Shown here: positions 1 through 11,652 of the stretch, piece by piece | Layout of the letters: each line of letters opens with the position of its first letter | Position numbering within the stretch: the first letter of the stretch is position 1 | Source: Auricularia sp. M13 | Lineage: Eukaryota > Basidiomycota > Agaricomycetes > Auriculariales > Auriculariaceae | Length of the DNA stretch: 64,000 nt | NCBI GenBank assembly: GCA_037042915.1 | Contig: CM073196.1 | Coordinates: forward strand, 4,278,001 to 4,342,000 | Direction: 5' to 3' | Translations under genes and position numbers: made by a program | Notes under the pieces: generated by a model | Told to the model about the DNA's origin: nothing | What the model saw: the letters and a program-made list of their open reading frames with translations, nothing else | Databases searched by the model: none

Positions 1-13
1 TGTTGACACCGTA

Positions 14-1301
14 ATGGCTTGGTACGTTCCGCAGGATGAGCAACTGCTGGATGGCTCGATGCCCATCGAGGAAGTATTTCCGCCGGGCGGCGAGCTGCAT
101 CAGGGGATTTTACATCTCGTGTTTGATACAGAGACTCCTCTACGTATGTCTGTGCATGCTTTTCATCCATTTATACTCATTGTCGCCCGCCGTGTTCCAG
201 CCAAGGAGTTTGTGATGCAGTCGTTTCGCGGCATGCGGCGCATCCGCGGCAATCTGTGCCGCGTCTGGGGTAGCCAAGAAGTGGGTCATTCAAATTGATA
301 TGCGCTGTGATAGAACTATTGATGAACTGCCCTTTCAACTCTAGCCCTACCTGCCCACGACGTCGAACTTCGCAGAGATGGTTAGCGTGCCAGGCAGCTG
401 CTATATCGACCACTTTGACTGGGTCATGCGGCGCTTCGATCGTTTGGTTGATGACCCTGCGTCCCGCCTCCGCAATATCCTGGTCATTCGCCGTCCCAGT
501 GGGTTTGGCAAAACTACATTCCTTTCGGCCTTCGCCTCCTACTACGACTTGGGCGTCGACCACGACCTCGTTCCACCGCCGCGCGTTTGGAGCTTCAACA
601 AGCCGTTTCCTGACTGGCTCGTCTTCCACATAGACTTTTCCGAGTTGCGTTTACGCCCCGAGCAGATGTCTGACAGCCAGATGCACGAGGAGTGCGAGCG
701 TGTTATGTGGGATGCCACGGCGCGCTTTTATCGCAAATACACGCCGCTGCTCGGCGCGGATGCAACTGATCTCGACCATGAACGTTCTCAAAGCAACACA
801 GCGCCTTTTTAAACTGTCATGGTGCGTTACGCAGTTCGCTACCTGATTCTCACGTACCAGGATTTGCTCACGACTTCGGAGTAGGACCTAGCGCAGGAGC
901 ACAATCGCAAAATCTTCCTCGCCGTAGACAACTATACGGCGCCCTTCGCGTCAATCGCGGAGCCTTCACTGCACGACATGTCCGAAGATGGACCTTTCCG
1001 TCGCGTCGAGAGCGCCATCCACTCGGTGATGCTCGCCCATGTGTTTGTAGCTGTCGCGAGCGGCCTGGTCGAGCACGGATGCATGATGGGCACTATGCTC
1101 CCCGACGAAGAGGAGGGCATGACGTTGCCTTTCGAGGACACCATCCCCTGCCGCGAGTGGGACGACAACCTCCACCTCCCCGCATCCGAATCTTCCACGT
1201 CCTCCGGCTCGAACACTTCGGGGTTGGATTCGGTCGACTCGGCACGGGATGTCACAGGCCCTGTCGATAAGCCGGACCAAATAACGCTCACGGTCCAGTA
1301 A
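14..1301 (+). pseudogene. Degraded AAA-ATPase-like gene (basidiomycete family)
   Basis: Exon 1 runs from the ATG at 14 to 280. A GT-AG intron (281-344) joins it in phase to exon 2 from 345, which reads PYLPTTSNFAEM and continues to the P-loop-like motif RRPSGFGKTTFL (about 486-520). This motif is typical of the AAA-ATPase-like family (PF09820), whose Walker A lacks the first glycine. A Walker-B-like block (LAVDNYTAPF, about 921-950) follows in another frame. The two parts are separated by a frame change near 800 and an in-frame stop near 885, so the gene is broken. Full-length relatives often end in a PD-(D/E)XK nuclease domain, which is missing here. A PD-(D/E)XK-like gene lies just downstream on the other strand. 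Family assignment is from motifs by eye; the pseudogene call is firm. Confidence 0.7.
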
Positions 1302-2109
1302 TTCACAAGTGGCCGCGCTTTGCCGGCAGACACCTTGCTTGTACTTTGGTTTCTATTTCCAAGAAAGCACTCAAGCAGGAGACCCGGATTAGCGGGCCGG
1401 TTGTCGGAGTTTGAACAGCAGAAAAGGCGGGCTTCATTATGGGGGAGGGAGTGACCTTTCAAGCAAGGTGATTCTCGGTGATCCGTCATGTGCACTCCTC
1501 TGCCGAGTTTTGACACTAGAATTTTACCTATTCACTTCTTTTCACCTGTTCTCGCCCCGTCTCTCAGATCAATGGACTCCAACGTAAGAATAATTCTGTG
1601 TGCACAATGGATTCTGCAGCGCAGTGTACGTTTGAATATCGCGCAGTGAGTCTCAGGTTCTTTCCCGTCCCTTCTTTCTGCCTGTTCTTTCCCGTTCCTC
1701 TGGCTCTCTCCTGCCCGGCTGTTCTCTGCCTGGCGCTGCATGGCCCTCAGCCTGGTCCTGCATGGCGTTCGCCCGCCCATTGGCGCCCAATTCCTTAATC
1801 GCGATCCTCTGCATAGTCCTGTATACTGACGTCCCTTTCTTTTGCTGCGCAGTGTGTACGTCGTCGCGCGCAACGTCCCGCCCGGCGAGCACACGCTCAG
1901 CTGCGAGCTGTGGCAGGCTGGAGTGCTTCGGGAGAGATGATTGGCGACATGGATCTCAAGCGCCTGACGGGCTGCACACGACTCATCAGTGACAACGCCA
2001 GAGCTCGCGCCCTCCTCTGCACGAACGTCTGGGCCAGGAGGACCACTGGTAGAGTTCCGGGAGCAAGACAAAGGGTTCCCTTTATATATAACACAAGCTA
2101 CTCAAAGCC
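1302..2109. other. Stretch without an assignable gene
   Basis: No convincing complete gene. A C/T-rich tract lies at about 1655-1760. At about 1850-1920 the + strand reads YVVARNVPPGEHTLSCEL, which looks like a short remnant of a secreted or carbohydrate-related fungal protein, but it has no recognisable continuation on either side. Long - strand frames here look like compositional shadows. Confidence 0.4.
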
Positions 2110-2199
2110 TTCATACCTGTGAGAACGGGTGGGGACGACAGCGTGGCAAGGTATCATACATGTGAGAACGGTTGGGGACGACAGCCTGGAAAGGTATAA
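2110..2199. repeat. Two-copy imperfect tandem repeat, about 46 bp unit
   Basis: Two copies of a unit beginning CATAC(C/A)TGTGAGAACGG and ending AAGGTAT lie side by side (about 2110-2153 and 2156-2199) with a handful of mismatches. It lies just past the 3' end of the - strand gene H1. No function is apparent. Confidence 0.75.
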
Positions 2200-2253
2200 A
2201 TCCATCTAGCAAAGCTTCGATCTTGGTTACAAGCCGAGAGTATTACAGACCGA

Positions 2254-3270
2254 TTAGTACTTGGGCAATGGGGTATAATCGATGCGTCCCTGCGAGTGCT
2301 CGCCCAAGCGCCGGATCATCTCAGCGCTACCAGGCAGGGTCAGAACGTGGGACGGGTAATCATCGGTAAACTCACCTGTCCGGCTGGTCCGCAGAGACGC
2401 CGGCGAACATCGGAAAGCCCAGCATGGGTGTTGACTCCCCCTGCCAGACGCAGCACATCGTACCGCCGACGAGCATCACAACCATTTGGTGAACTTTGGT
2501 GGACTTCCCGTCGGCGGCCCATCCCACGCGCCTGTCGAGTATCTGCCGTGGTCGTGTCACGCCCTCCTTGTAGCCTCCGACCTGAGTGATCCCCTTGCGT
2601 AAGCGCTGGTCAGCAGTCTCGGAAAATATTGATCCGTCGACTTTGGTGTACGATAGCACGATGTCCGGCCAGTTGAGAGGGACGGCGGTGTTTCCGGGCG
2701 GGATGACGCATTGCGTGCAGTCAGAGGGCGCCTGGGTCGCCTCCATACGCTGGCGGAACGCTTTTTTATGCCGAGTCAGCTCTGGCTCCTCCAGATCCTG
2801 TGGCCACGCCTTCTTGAGCGTACTGCTGGGCATGGGGCTGAACCACATGTTCTTCAACTCGATGACATAGAGATGACGCGTGATGGGGTTCCAGAGGAAG
2901 AAGTCGCCGTAGCCGACGCCGAGCTCAGTCCGCATGACCATCACTTCTTGCTGTAAAAAGTGCGTCTCCGGAATGCCACAGCACACCATCAGGTGTCTGT
3001 ATATCAGGGCCAGGTCGTTCTGGAATTGCCGCTCGAACCTGGGCAGTTGATGGATGGGCACGTTACGGTATCGCGCTTCGACCAGCTCGATGGTGATGCG
3101 CGCGAGCGATTCGGGTTGTATTTCGGTGTACGGGAATCCGATGCCGTACCTGTGGCGGAGCAGGCTATCTGGCACGTAGGCCTGCACGATCGAACGTCAG
3201 CACAGAATGCAAGCGATTCAAGCGAATGCGACTGCACGTACGTAGAGACTCATGGCGTGAAGTATCCGTT
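2254..3270 (-). pseudogene. Host gene H1, 3' exons: PD-(D/E)XK-like nuclease domain protein, cut by element A
   Basis: Coding runs on the - strand from the element A insertion site (3270) to 3242, then 3181-2376, then 2326-2254, with GT-AG introns at 3241-3182 (60 bp) and 2375-2327 (49 bp); phases match throughout. The protein contains GYGDFFLWN followed by LYVIELKN, the D...ExK spacing of the PD-(D/E)XK nuclease superfamily (compare PF08011, often fused to AAA-ATPase-like domains). The C terminus is RIDYTPLPKY. An ATG at 3253 could give a short form, but the frame stays open upstream and continues exactly into the exon at 48902-49390 once element A and one copy of its target duplication are discounted. 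H1 was therefore one gene split by the 45.6 kb stack. Nuclease function is inferred from the motif only. Confidence 0.72.
3266..3270. repeat. Target-site duplication of element A, left copy (CCGTT)
   Basis: CCGTT directly precedes the TGTTACG start of the left LTR and is repeated at 48902-48906 directly after the AACA end of the right LTR. Five-base duplications are normal for Ty3/gypsy integrases. The pair marks both outer borders of the nested stack. Confidence 0.92.
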
Positions 3271-3987
3271 TGTTACGCCCGTGCCCCGGTCCGCGGACCT
3301 CACGTGCTCCCGGCATCACTCGGCGTCATTCTACGTCACTCGGTCAACTCGGTCAAGCTCCCGAATACCCGGCTTATCTCCCCTCGTGTTCATATGCTCG
3401 GGATATGTTCTCCTCATCGTCCTCTACCTCTAGACCTCTCCCTCACTTCTCTAGCTTCTCTCCTTACTCGCATACATCCACCTAACTCGCCTTGTCCCTA
3501 CTGTATCGATAGTGTTCATATCCGGTTTGCTCCACTCGTCTTAGTCATTCGCCTCTCGTCATTCGCCCGATCCCCCGATACCTTACCCACTCGCTCTTAC
3601 TCATCCTATCGGCCGATGACAACGATCTCTATTGATCTGAGGCCCCCTCTCCTTCGTCTCTAGGATACACTCCGAGTACATCGGATCACCTCCCCAGGTA
3701 TAAAAGACCCTCGACTTTGTATCTAGCTCCCCAGTTACGAAATCAACATAGTCGTGCCCCTCGCACACTCTATCTCTCTCTCTCTCGACTTCGCCTCTGG
3801 GTTCTCCCCTCGCCCGACTTACTTGTCTGAGTCCTCTGCTGCTCGCGGTCCCTTCGGTCGTGCTACTCGACGTAGCCGGTGTGCTCAATAACGCACCGAA
3901 GGCTCTAGTTGTTCGTTCGAGTGTTCTCTGCGCCCGGACGTTCGACTATCCTTGCAACCAAACCCCCAAGGCACAGCAGGCTTAACA
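3271..3987 (+). repeat. Element A left (5') LTR
   Basis: 717 bp, beginning TGTTACGCCC and ending GGCTTAACA. A TATA box (TATAAAAG) lies at 3699-3706, followed by a pyrimidine-rich stretch with a CTCTCT run, fitting an LTR promoter. No convincing tRNA primer-binding site was recognised directly after 3987. Confidence 0.93.
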
Positions 3988-4019
3988 GTATTTCGTAACT
4001 CGAGCTCCGCTCGAGTTGT

Positions 4020-5503
4020 ATGGCCTTTGGGACTCGACAGAATCTCAGAAGAAACCAGGAAGAACCTCATCCTCTACTCGACTCCCCCGACGCTATCCTT
4101 CGCGAAGCCCGTCGTCAGGCTCGTCTTCGCGACCAACAACCTCCTCAGCCGGCTACGCCTTCGCCATCAGTCTCGATGTCGGGCACTAGCCGCTTCGGAT
4201 CATCTCGGCACTTGCAACCGCCGAACGATGATGACGAAATCCTCTCGCAACACACTCTCTCCGGCTCGCTTCACACCTCGCGTTTCTCGCCGGCCCAGTC
4301 CACACTACGCGCGGACCCGAGCGGTTCCTACCCTCCCTCAAGTCACACGACGCGATCGCCTTCGCATCCCTCGACTCACTCGCTCGGCTCTCGACACCCT
4401 CTCGCGCTCGTTCCGTACACCGGCTCTCGCTCGACTCCTCGTTTCTCGCAGCACTCCTCGTCGTTCCGCGGCTTCTTCCCATCCGGCACCCCTAACACGC
4501 CCCGGCGTGGCGGCGGGGGTGGCGGAGGAGGCGGCGGAGGTGGCGGCGGTGGAGGCGGAGGCGGCGGAGGCGGCGGTGGCGGTGGTGGTCATCGAGGTGC
4601 TCCCTCGCCCTCGTCGCACCACTCGCACCACTCGCACCACTCGCACCACTCGCACGGCTCGCATCCTCCGAACCCTCCTCCCGGAGGTGGCGGCGGTGGG
4701 GGCGGTGGTGGCGGTAACGATCCTCCTGGTCCCCCGGGACCTCCCTTCGACCCTCCGTCGGACGGCTACGACTCGGACGTCGATCGCGAACGACAATTCC
4801 ACGATCAACACGACAACGTCCCTCGTGTCTACTTCGTCGACCGCGACAGCGGCTCTCGCATCGACGCCGCCAAACCCGACAAATTCGACGGCGAAAACGC
4901 CAACAAACTTCGCGGATTCCTCATCGACTGCGAAACCTACTTCCTCGCCAACCCTCGGAAGTACCAGACGTCCCGCGAGAAGATTCTCTTCACCGCGACC
5001 TATCTCTCGGGTCGGGCGAAGGAATGGTGGGGCGGCTACGTTCCTCTCGTCCCGAATCCGCCTCCCGGTTACGAGTTCCTCGAAGATTGGAACGAATTCA
5101 AGAACGAACTCACGATCACCTTCGGCGTCACGAACGAACGCGAACGCGCCGAAGTCAAGATTCGACGACTGCAAATGGCCGACAACGGCAAGGTCGCCCG
5201 CTACAAGCTCCAGTTCGACGAATACGCCAAACTGCTCGGCTGGGACGACGCTGCACTCGCCTCGCAATTCTATCGCGGACTCCCTCGCCGCATCAAATCT
5301 GTCTTCGCTGCTCAAGTAGCTCAACGCCCGGCTTCTCTGACGCCACTTGCTGCGCTCGCTCTTAGCATCGACGCCAACTACTGGATCGATAAGGACGAGC
5401 AAGCTCTCGAGCACGCGAACGAACCCCGTAAAGCGCAGAAGACCACCTCGACCGCGACGCCTCAATCGGGCTCCCGATCGAACACCAAGTCCAACGCGCG
5501 CGC

Positions 5504-5534
<31 letters not shown>

Positions 5535-5858
5535 TCGAACAACCACTCGAACTCGAGGGGTCAGTCCTCGACCTCGGCCCGCTCGTCTTCGAAGACCACG
5601 ACCAAGTCGAAGGACGACGTCGCGAAGAATCTCAACTCGAACGGCAAGCTCAACGACGCCGAACGACGCCGTCGCCTCGATAACAACCTCTGCCTCTACT
5701 GTGGCCATGCCGGCCACACCGCGTCCGAGTGCCGCAAGGCCGCTCACAATCGCGAGTCGAAGGGTCTCGCCGCTAAGGCTCAACCCGTGACTTCCTCGAC
5801 GCCGGCTCCCGCTCCCTCGGGCGCCGCCGCTTCTGCCCCGGCGGAAGCGAAAAACTAA
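4020..5858 (+). CDS. gag: Element A gag polyprotein
   Basis: An open frame of 612 codons. The N-terminal third is Ser/Pro/Arg rich and carries two long glycine tracts (about 4510-4590 and 4685-4715) around a repeated HHS block (about 4617-4663). The middle holds a Ty3-type capsid-like helical region (about 4880-5390, KPDKFDG, AKEWWGGY, FYRGLPRRI). An Asn/Ser-rich linker leads to a CCHC zinc knuckle (CLYCGHAGHTASEC, about 5692-5733) and an Ala/Pro tail. It would package element RNA and form the particle core. It ends 47 bases before the pol start in another frame. The glycine-histidine region is unusual for a gag protein. Confidence 0.88.
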
Positions 5859-5905
5859 CGGGCAGTTCCCCACGGGCATCTAGGGCCAACTGCGTCAAGC
5901 CCAAG

Positions 5906-8900
5906 ATGCCTTACACTCGGTTGAACGCTGCCGCGCTCACCGATCAAGACGCTCTCATCGTCGTCCTTTCCTCCGACGCTGTCCCATCCTTTCGCACACT
6001 CGTCGACTCCGGCTCCGAAGATCAGTTCCTCGATACTCAGTTCGCCGAGAGTCTTCGACTCCCTCAAAAGTCTCTCGATCAACCGCTACGCCTTCGGCTC
6101 TTCGACGGCTCCTATCGCGGTGTTATCTCCAAATACGTGTCGCTTCCCGTCCGCTTCCCTTGCGGAACTTCGATGATCATCAACTTCCTCCTCACCACTC
6201 TAGATCCGACTTGCTCTGCAGTGCTGGGATACCGCTGGTTGGCCCGCTACAATCCTAGGATTGACTGGTTCCATCACCGCATCTCTTTCCCCACTCGTGT
6301 CTCGCCCTCGGATCCCTCGGGTTTCGTCCCTGGGTTCTCGCTCAACTCGGATCCTCCGACTCCGTCTTCACCTCCTCCCGCGCCACGTACTCTGCCTCCC
6401 GAACCGCCGATGGACGAAACCGCCCTTCGTGCGGCCGCTGCTCGCGTCGACATCAAGATCATCGGCGCCGCAGCCTTCGACACCTCTTGTCGACTTCGCG
6501 GCTCGATGGTCTCGGCCATCTACATTCGAGATCCATCGGTGCCCGCTCGCTCTGCGTCTGCCAACCCGGCCTCGGAAACCGGCGAAGGCATCCCCGAGTG
6601 TTATCACGAGTTCCTCGACGTCTTCTCAAAGGAGGCCTCGAATCGACTCCCTGAACATCGGCCGTACGATCTCAAGATCGACATGGAAGAAGGCAAGCCT
6701 CTCCCATCCGGTCCGATCTACTCGCTCTCCGAGCCCGAGCGACTCGCGCTTCGGGAGTACATTCAGGATAACCTCAGCAGAGGACACATTCGCTCTTCGT
6801 CGTCCCCGGGTGGCGCCCCGGTTCTCTTCGTCAAGAAGGCCGACGGTTCTCTTCGCCTATGCGTCGATTATCGTGGGCTCAACAAGATCACTCGGAAGGA
6901 CAAGTACCCGCTTCCGCTCATCTCGTCCACGCTCGACCGCCTTCGCACCGCCAAGAAGTTCACCAAGCTCGATCTTCGTGTCGGATACAGCAACGTTCGC
7001 ATCGCGGCCGGCGACGAGTGGAAGACTGCCTTTCGAACGCGCTACGGCACCTACGAGTATCTCGTCATGCCTTTCGGTCTCACGAACGCTCCAGCCGCTT
7101 TCCAGCGCTTCATGAACGACATCTTCTCCGATCTCCTCGACGTCACGGTCACCGTCTACCTCGACGACATCCTTATCTACTCGGACGATCCCTCGAAGCA
7201 TGAGGAACACGTTCGAGAGGTCCTTCGACGGCTGCGGGAGAATGACCTCTTCTGTAAGCCCGAGAAGTGCGAGTTCCATGCTGACACCATCGAGTACCTC
7301 GGGTACATCATCAGCCCCGAGGGCATCAGCATGGACCCGAAGAAGATTGCCACCCTCCTCGAGTGGCCTGTTCCTCGCAACGTTCGCGACATCCAGTCGT
7401 TCCTCGGCTTCGCGAACTTCTATCGACGATTCATCTACGATTACTCCGATATCGTCGTCCCGCTCACTCGTCTCACTCGAAAGACCGCAACGTGGAACTT
7501 CACTCCGCAATGCCTCGCTGCGTTCAACGAGCTCAAGAAGGCGTTCACTTGCGCTCCCGTCCTTCACCACTTCGATCCCGCTCTCCCTCGCGTCGTCGAG
7601 ACTGACGCTTCCGACTACGCGATCGCGGCGATCTTCTCGCACGTCCTCCCGGACGGCTCTGTTCACCCCGTCGCTTTCCATTCGCGCACGCTCACTCCCA
7701 CCGAGCTCAACTACGACACGCACGACAAGGAGCTACTCGCGATATTCGAGGCGTTCGAACTATGGCGACACTACCTCGAAGGGGCCGAGACCCCAATAGA
7801 CGTCGTCACGGACCACAAGAACCTCGAGTATTTCTCTACCACGAAGATGCTCACTCGTCGGCAAGCTCGCTGGTCCGAGTACCTTTCTACCTTCAACCTC
7901 CTCATTCGCTTTCGACCCGGTCGACTCGGCGGCAAACCCGATGCTCTCACTCGCCGCCACGATGTCTATCTCAAAAGGGGGATGGTGGCTACGCCAGCGC
8001 AAACCCGCAGAACTTCCGACCCGTTTTTACTTCGGAACAGTTCGCCGCTTCCCTTCGCGCGACGTATGCTGAAGAGACTTTCCTTCGCGCAGCCACGATC
8101 ATGGACACTCAGTCCATTCGGGATGACATTCGCGCCTCGTACGACTCGGACGAACTCGCTCTCGACATTCGCTCGAAACTCGGCACCGATGACGCGATCA
8201 ACTGGTCGGCCTCGGACGATGGATTCTTGCTGTTCAAGGGCAGGATCTACGTACCGAACGCTCTCGATTGTCGCCTTCGTATCCTTCGCGAAAAGCACGA
8301 TCACCCGCTCGCTGGCCATCCGGGTCAGAACAAGACACTCAAGATGGTCGCCCGCGAGTACTACTGGCCCGACCTGCGCGACTCGATTCGTACCTACGTC
8401 CAGGCCTGCGTCACCTGTGGGCGCAGCAAACCTCGACGACACAAGCCGTACGGTCGACTTCAACCGCTCCCGATTCCGCTTCGCAACTGGGACTCGATCT
8501 CGATGGACTTCATCGGACAACTCCCTGAGTCCAACGGTTACACCGCGATCCTCGTCATTATTGATCGCCTCTCGAAGCAGGGTATCTTCGTCCCGACCAA
8601 GGGCAAGATCACCTCCGAAGAACTCGCGCGTCTCTTCCTCATCCACGTCTTCGCCAAACATGGCGCTCCCTCGCACGTCTCTACCGACCGCGGCTCCGAA
8701 TTCGTCTCCCGCTTCTTTCGCGCACTCGGCTCGCTCCTCAACATGACCATGCACTTCACCTCGGGTCACCACCCGGAGGCGAACGGTCAAGTCGAACGCA
8801 CGAACCAGACGCTCGAGCAGTACCTCCGTCTCTACTGCAACTACGAGCAGGACAACTGGTCCGAGCTACTCCCTCTCGCCGAATTCACGTACAACAACAC

Positions 8901-9617
8901 CCCGAACGACTCGACTGGTGTCTCGCCTTTCTTTGCCAACAAGGGTTTTCACCCGAACATCTCCGTCTACCCCGAGCGCGACGTTGCCTCTGCTTGCGCC
9001 CGCGACTTCGCTGTCGACATCCACAAACTGCAGGACGTCCTGAAGGAGCAGATCGCTGCCGCTCAGAAACGTTACACTGCATCTGCGAATGCTCGACGCA
9101 CTCCCCCGCCTGACTTCAAGGTCGGCGACATGGCCTACGTCCTCTCGGAACACATCAAGACGACGCAGCCCACCCGCAAACTCGCCGATCGCTACCTAGG
9201 CCCGTTCCCGATCGTCGATCAACCTAGCTCGCAATCGTTCACCCTCAGCCTACCCGACTACCTCGCTCGCGTACACCCGGTCTTTCACGTCTCGCAACTC
9301 GAACCCCACCCTCGAAGCGTTCCCCGGTCAACGTCAAGAACCTCCTCCGCCCGTCGTCGTCGACGGCGAGCAAGAGTACGAGCTCGAAGTACTCAGCGTA
9401 CGCATCGACAATCGCCATCGTCACTCGCGCCTTCGTTTTCGCATTCGCTGGATCGGTCACATCGGCACTCCCGACGACCCCGAGACCACCGAGATGGGCT
9501 CCGAAAATCTCGAACACACGCAAGAAGCAGTTCAAGACTTCTATGCTGCAAATCCCAGCGCTCCCGGCAGTTATCAAGAGTTCCAGCAAATCCTCAAGAA
9601 ATTCGAAAACATTTAAG
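5906..9617 (+). pseudogene. pol: Element A pol region: protease, RT, RNase H, integrase, chromodomain-like end
   Basis: Order along the strand: aspartic protease (LVDSGSEDQFLD, near 6000), reverse transcriptase (FTKLDLRVGY, VMPFGLTNAPAAFQ, YLDDILIYS, about 6650-7440), RNase H (VVETDASDYA, VTDHKNLEYF, to about 7950), integrase with an H2C2-type zinc region (about 8290-8420) and DDE core (SMDFIGQLP; a glutamate within HHPEANGQVERTNQ; about 8490-8800), then a chromodomain-like segment (about 9370-9600). The order RT-RNase H-integrase-chromodomain places it in the Ty3/gypsy chromoviruses. The region is not one continuous frame and has a small number of breaks, so this copy is treated as a young fossil. 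Confidence 0.88.
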
Positions 9618-9768
9618 CACTCGCTTTTTCACTCGCTATTTCTTCGCTCACTCGCTTTTCACCCGATTCCAAGAAACAGTCATTTATTACATTTTGGGCG
9701 ACTTTGGTCGCACCCGCTACTACTCTACCCTATCGCCTACTCGTCCGCGTCCTCGGTCGCTTCCTTGA

Positions 9769-9773
9769 CCGCT
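9769..9773. repeat. Target-site duplication of element B, left copy (CCGCT)
   Basis: CCGCT lies directly before the TGTCACGG border of element B and again at 46791-46795 directly after its CAACA border. This shows that element B is inserted in the 3' internal part of element A. Confidence 0.9.
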
Positions 9774-10190
9774 TGTCACGGCAGAGCGCTCGTCACTCGC
9801 CGAGACCGACGCCCAAGAGAGGAGAGAGGGACGAGGAAGAACGGACAAGCGGTACAATTGACCAGACCAAACCTAGGGTACACGCATCTACACCCTACAA
9901 CCTATATACCCCTCCCCAAGGTCCGCTGATCCGGTCCAGGGTGATCCCGGAGCTAAAGGGTCCACCCACCATCGTCTCCCATGGTGCCAAAACCATACCA
10001 CACCTCCAGTCGAACGTGGTCCGAGATAGGGTGAAGGTGCCGAGGTATGCTACACACGCACACACATCCACCGAGGGTACGGACCGAGAAGGAGGGCACC
10101 TCCCGAGTACACGGGGAGAGCGCCGCACTGTTGAGGCCACGGGCCGAGGGTCCGAGGGTGTAGCCGAGCTTGTATCAGGCGATGATAACC
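9774..10190 (-). repeat. Element B LTR, outer part (left of the KDZ insertion)
   Basis: It matches 45933-46349 with no mismatch noticed and stops at GATGATAACC, where the KDZ transposon begins. The LTR resumes at 42884. In element B's own orientation this is the 3' part of its 3' LTR. Confidence 0.93.
10184..10190. repeat. Target-site duplication of the KDZ transposon (GATAACC), left copy
   Basis: GATAACC is at 10184-10190 and 42884-42890 but only once in the uninterrupted LTR copy (about 46343-46349). This is an internal control that fixes the insertion site to the base. The next base outward is T in the left copy and in the intact LTR but C on the right, so an original 8 bp duplication with one later change is possible; 8 bp is reported for Zisupton elements. 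Confidence 0.92.
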
Positions 10191-10622
10191 CTATACTCCT
10201 CCCAGTTGAGATGCATCTGGTAATCACTTACTTACAGAAAGATGCATCTGACCCTAGCAAAAGCTTATGATATATGGAGGGCCTTGGGGATGCATCCTCA
10301 GATGCATCTGCCGCTATGGCCTGAGGGGAAGAGTCCGTCCTTGGATGCATCCTATGATGCATCTGAAATCTTTTCCGTAGAAGGTGAGGAAACTGGATGT
10401 ATCCCCGGATGCATCCCAGGATGTATCTGGATGTATCCCCTGGATGCATCTGGAATTTTGTACATAGAAGGTGCACCAGACCCTGGATATATCCCAGGAT
10501 GCATCTGGAAGTTTGTATGTAGAAGGTACACCAGACCTTGGATATATCCCAGGATGCATCTGGAAGTTTGTACAAAGAAGGTAAACCAGACCCAGGAATG
10601 TATCCCTTGGATGCATCCTACA
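10191..10622. repeat. KDZ left terminal and subterminal repeat region (GATGCATC array)
   Basis: The first 28 bases pair with the inverted right end except for the six tip bases and two others. Eleven exact GATGCATC palindromes lie between about 10209 and 10616, with several one-base variants (GATGTATC, GATATATC), mostly as GGATGCATC(C/T). They are probably binding sites for the transposase complex. Confidence 0.88.
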
Positions 10623-10689
10623 TATTGATATTCAGGTGATAACGATTTGATATGATAACACGTTATTATTGATAACAAATACGTAAACT

Positions 10690-11343
10690 GCCTCAATTCT
10701 CTATCCTCTGACGTTTCCCTTCCCTCTCAGGCTCCAATCCCTGCGACAGAGAACAGCCCTTTCGCTTTTTTGATCCCTTGAAAGCATCAAGAGTGCGGGC
10801 AGGACCTTGGGGATCATCTGACTCGATTTGTCCGGAATGAGGGCACCATCAATCTCCTCGTCGTCCTCCAGGTCACAAGATACAAGCTCGATGATTTTCT
10901 GTAGCTGCTCATCATTCAGCCTGGTGATGGGACTGTATCGCTGCCATTTCTCGAGAAGGGCACAAATTCGAGCAAGTGGAAGTGTGGGAACATTGAGGAG
11001 TTCCGTACCAGCCTCGTCCCAGGGAAATTGAAGGCTTTTGTAATTCGCGAGAGACTTCGACTAATTGATATCAAATAACATAATAATAACACGTTACCCT
11101 CAGTATCGACCCTCATTGTGCCATGGGGTTGTAGTTTTTCTTTGGAATGTAGAAGGGCACCATGTCATCCTCGCTCAAGAACACAACAGCAAAGGGGAGC
11201 AATGGGTGCATGACGTGGGCGGTGCCTCCCTTTACAAACTTGGATATCAGCGGCTTCCAGCCAGCTGTCGTCAAGTTGTTGTCTTCTCCAATGTCACCTC
11301 CATGGAACATAAAAAACGGGGTGCATTCTCCAATATCCCCTGA
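10690..11343 (-). pseudogene. Third JmjC-family paralog with its catalytic core deleted
   Basis: The - strand segment at about 11310-11113 reads SGWKPLISKFVKGG-like sequence (TAGWKPLISKFVKGGTAHVM) and matches the N-terminal conserved part of JmjC copy 1 (about 11880-12030). After a short intron-like stretch with ATAACA motifs, about 11030-10860 reads FPWDEAGTELLNVPTLPLA, matching the C-terminal part of copies 1 and 2. The whole JmjC core between these parts is missing. A basic stretch with KKRK near the end resembles the nuclear-signal tail of copy 2 but is in another frame. It lies head-to-head with copy 1. Confidence 0.75.
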
Positions 11344-11652
11344 ATTATCCTCTGAATAATAATATCTGAGCTCTCATGCAGCGATGCAGAACTATACCAG
11401 CAGCCATGGTGAATATAGCGGTCCGATAACACCGGATAACGGAAGACAAGTTGGACGGTATCGGTAACGACCGGGTCCGCCCACGCTCATTGCTCCATCT
11501 GCCCCTGGGCTTGCGACTGCCACTGCTCGTATTATTGCCAATAATTCGTCCATGCCACGTTCACCACCCTCTCCCACAAGCATTATTCATACATGTGCGC
11601 AATTAACTGCCTTGACCAGGCCATACTCAAAGAGCATCTCATTGTCCAGCTG

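Noticed and set aside
2372-3187. Start of the H1 product at 3187
   Set aside because: That codon is GTG inside an intron acceptor. An intron at 3241-3182 joins the upstream exon in frame.
4338-5879. Long - strand frame of 513 codons
   Set aside because: Antisense shadow of gag caused by its codon bias; no domain.
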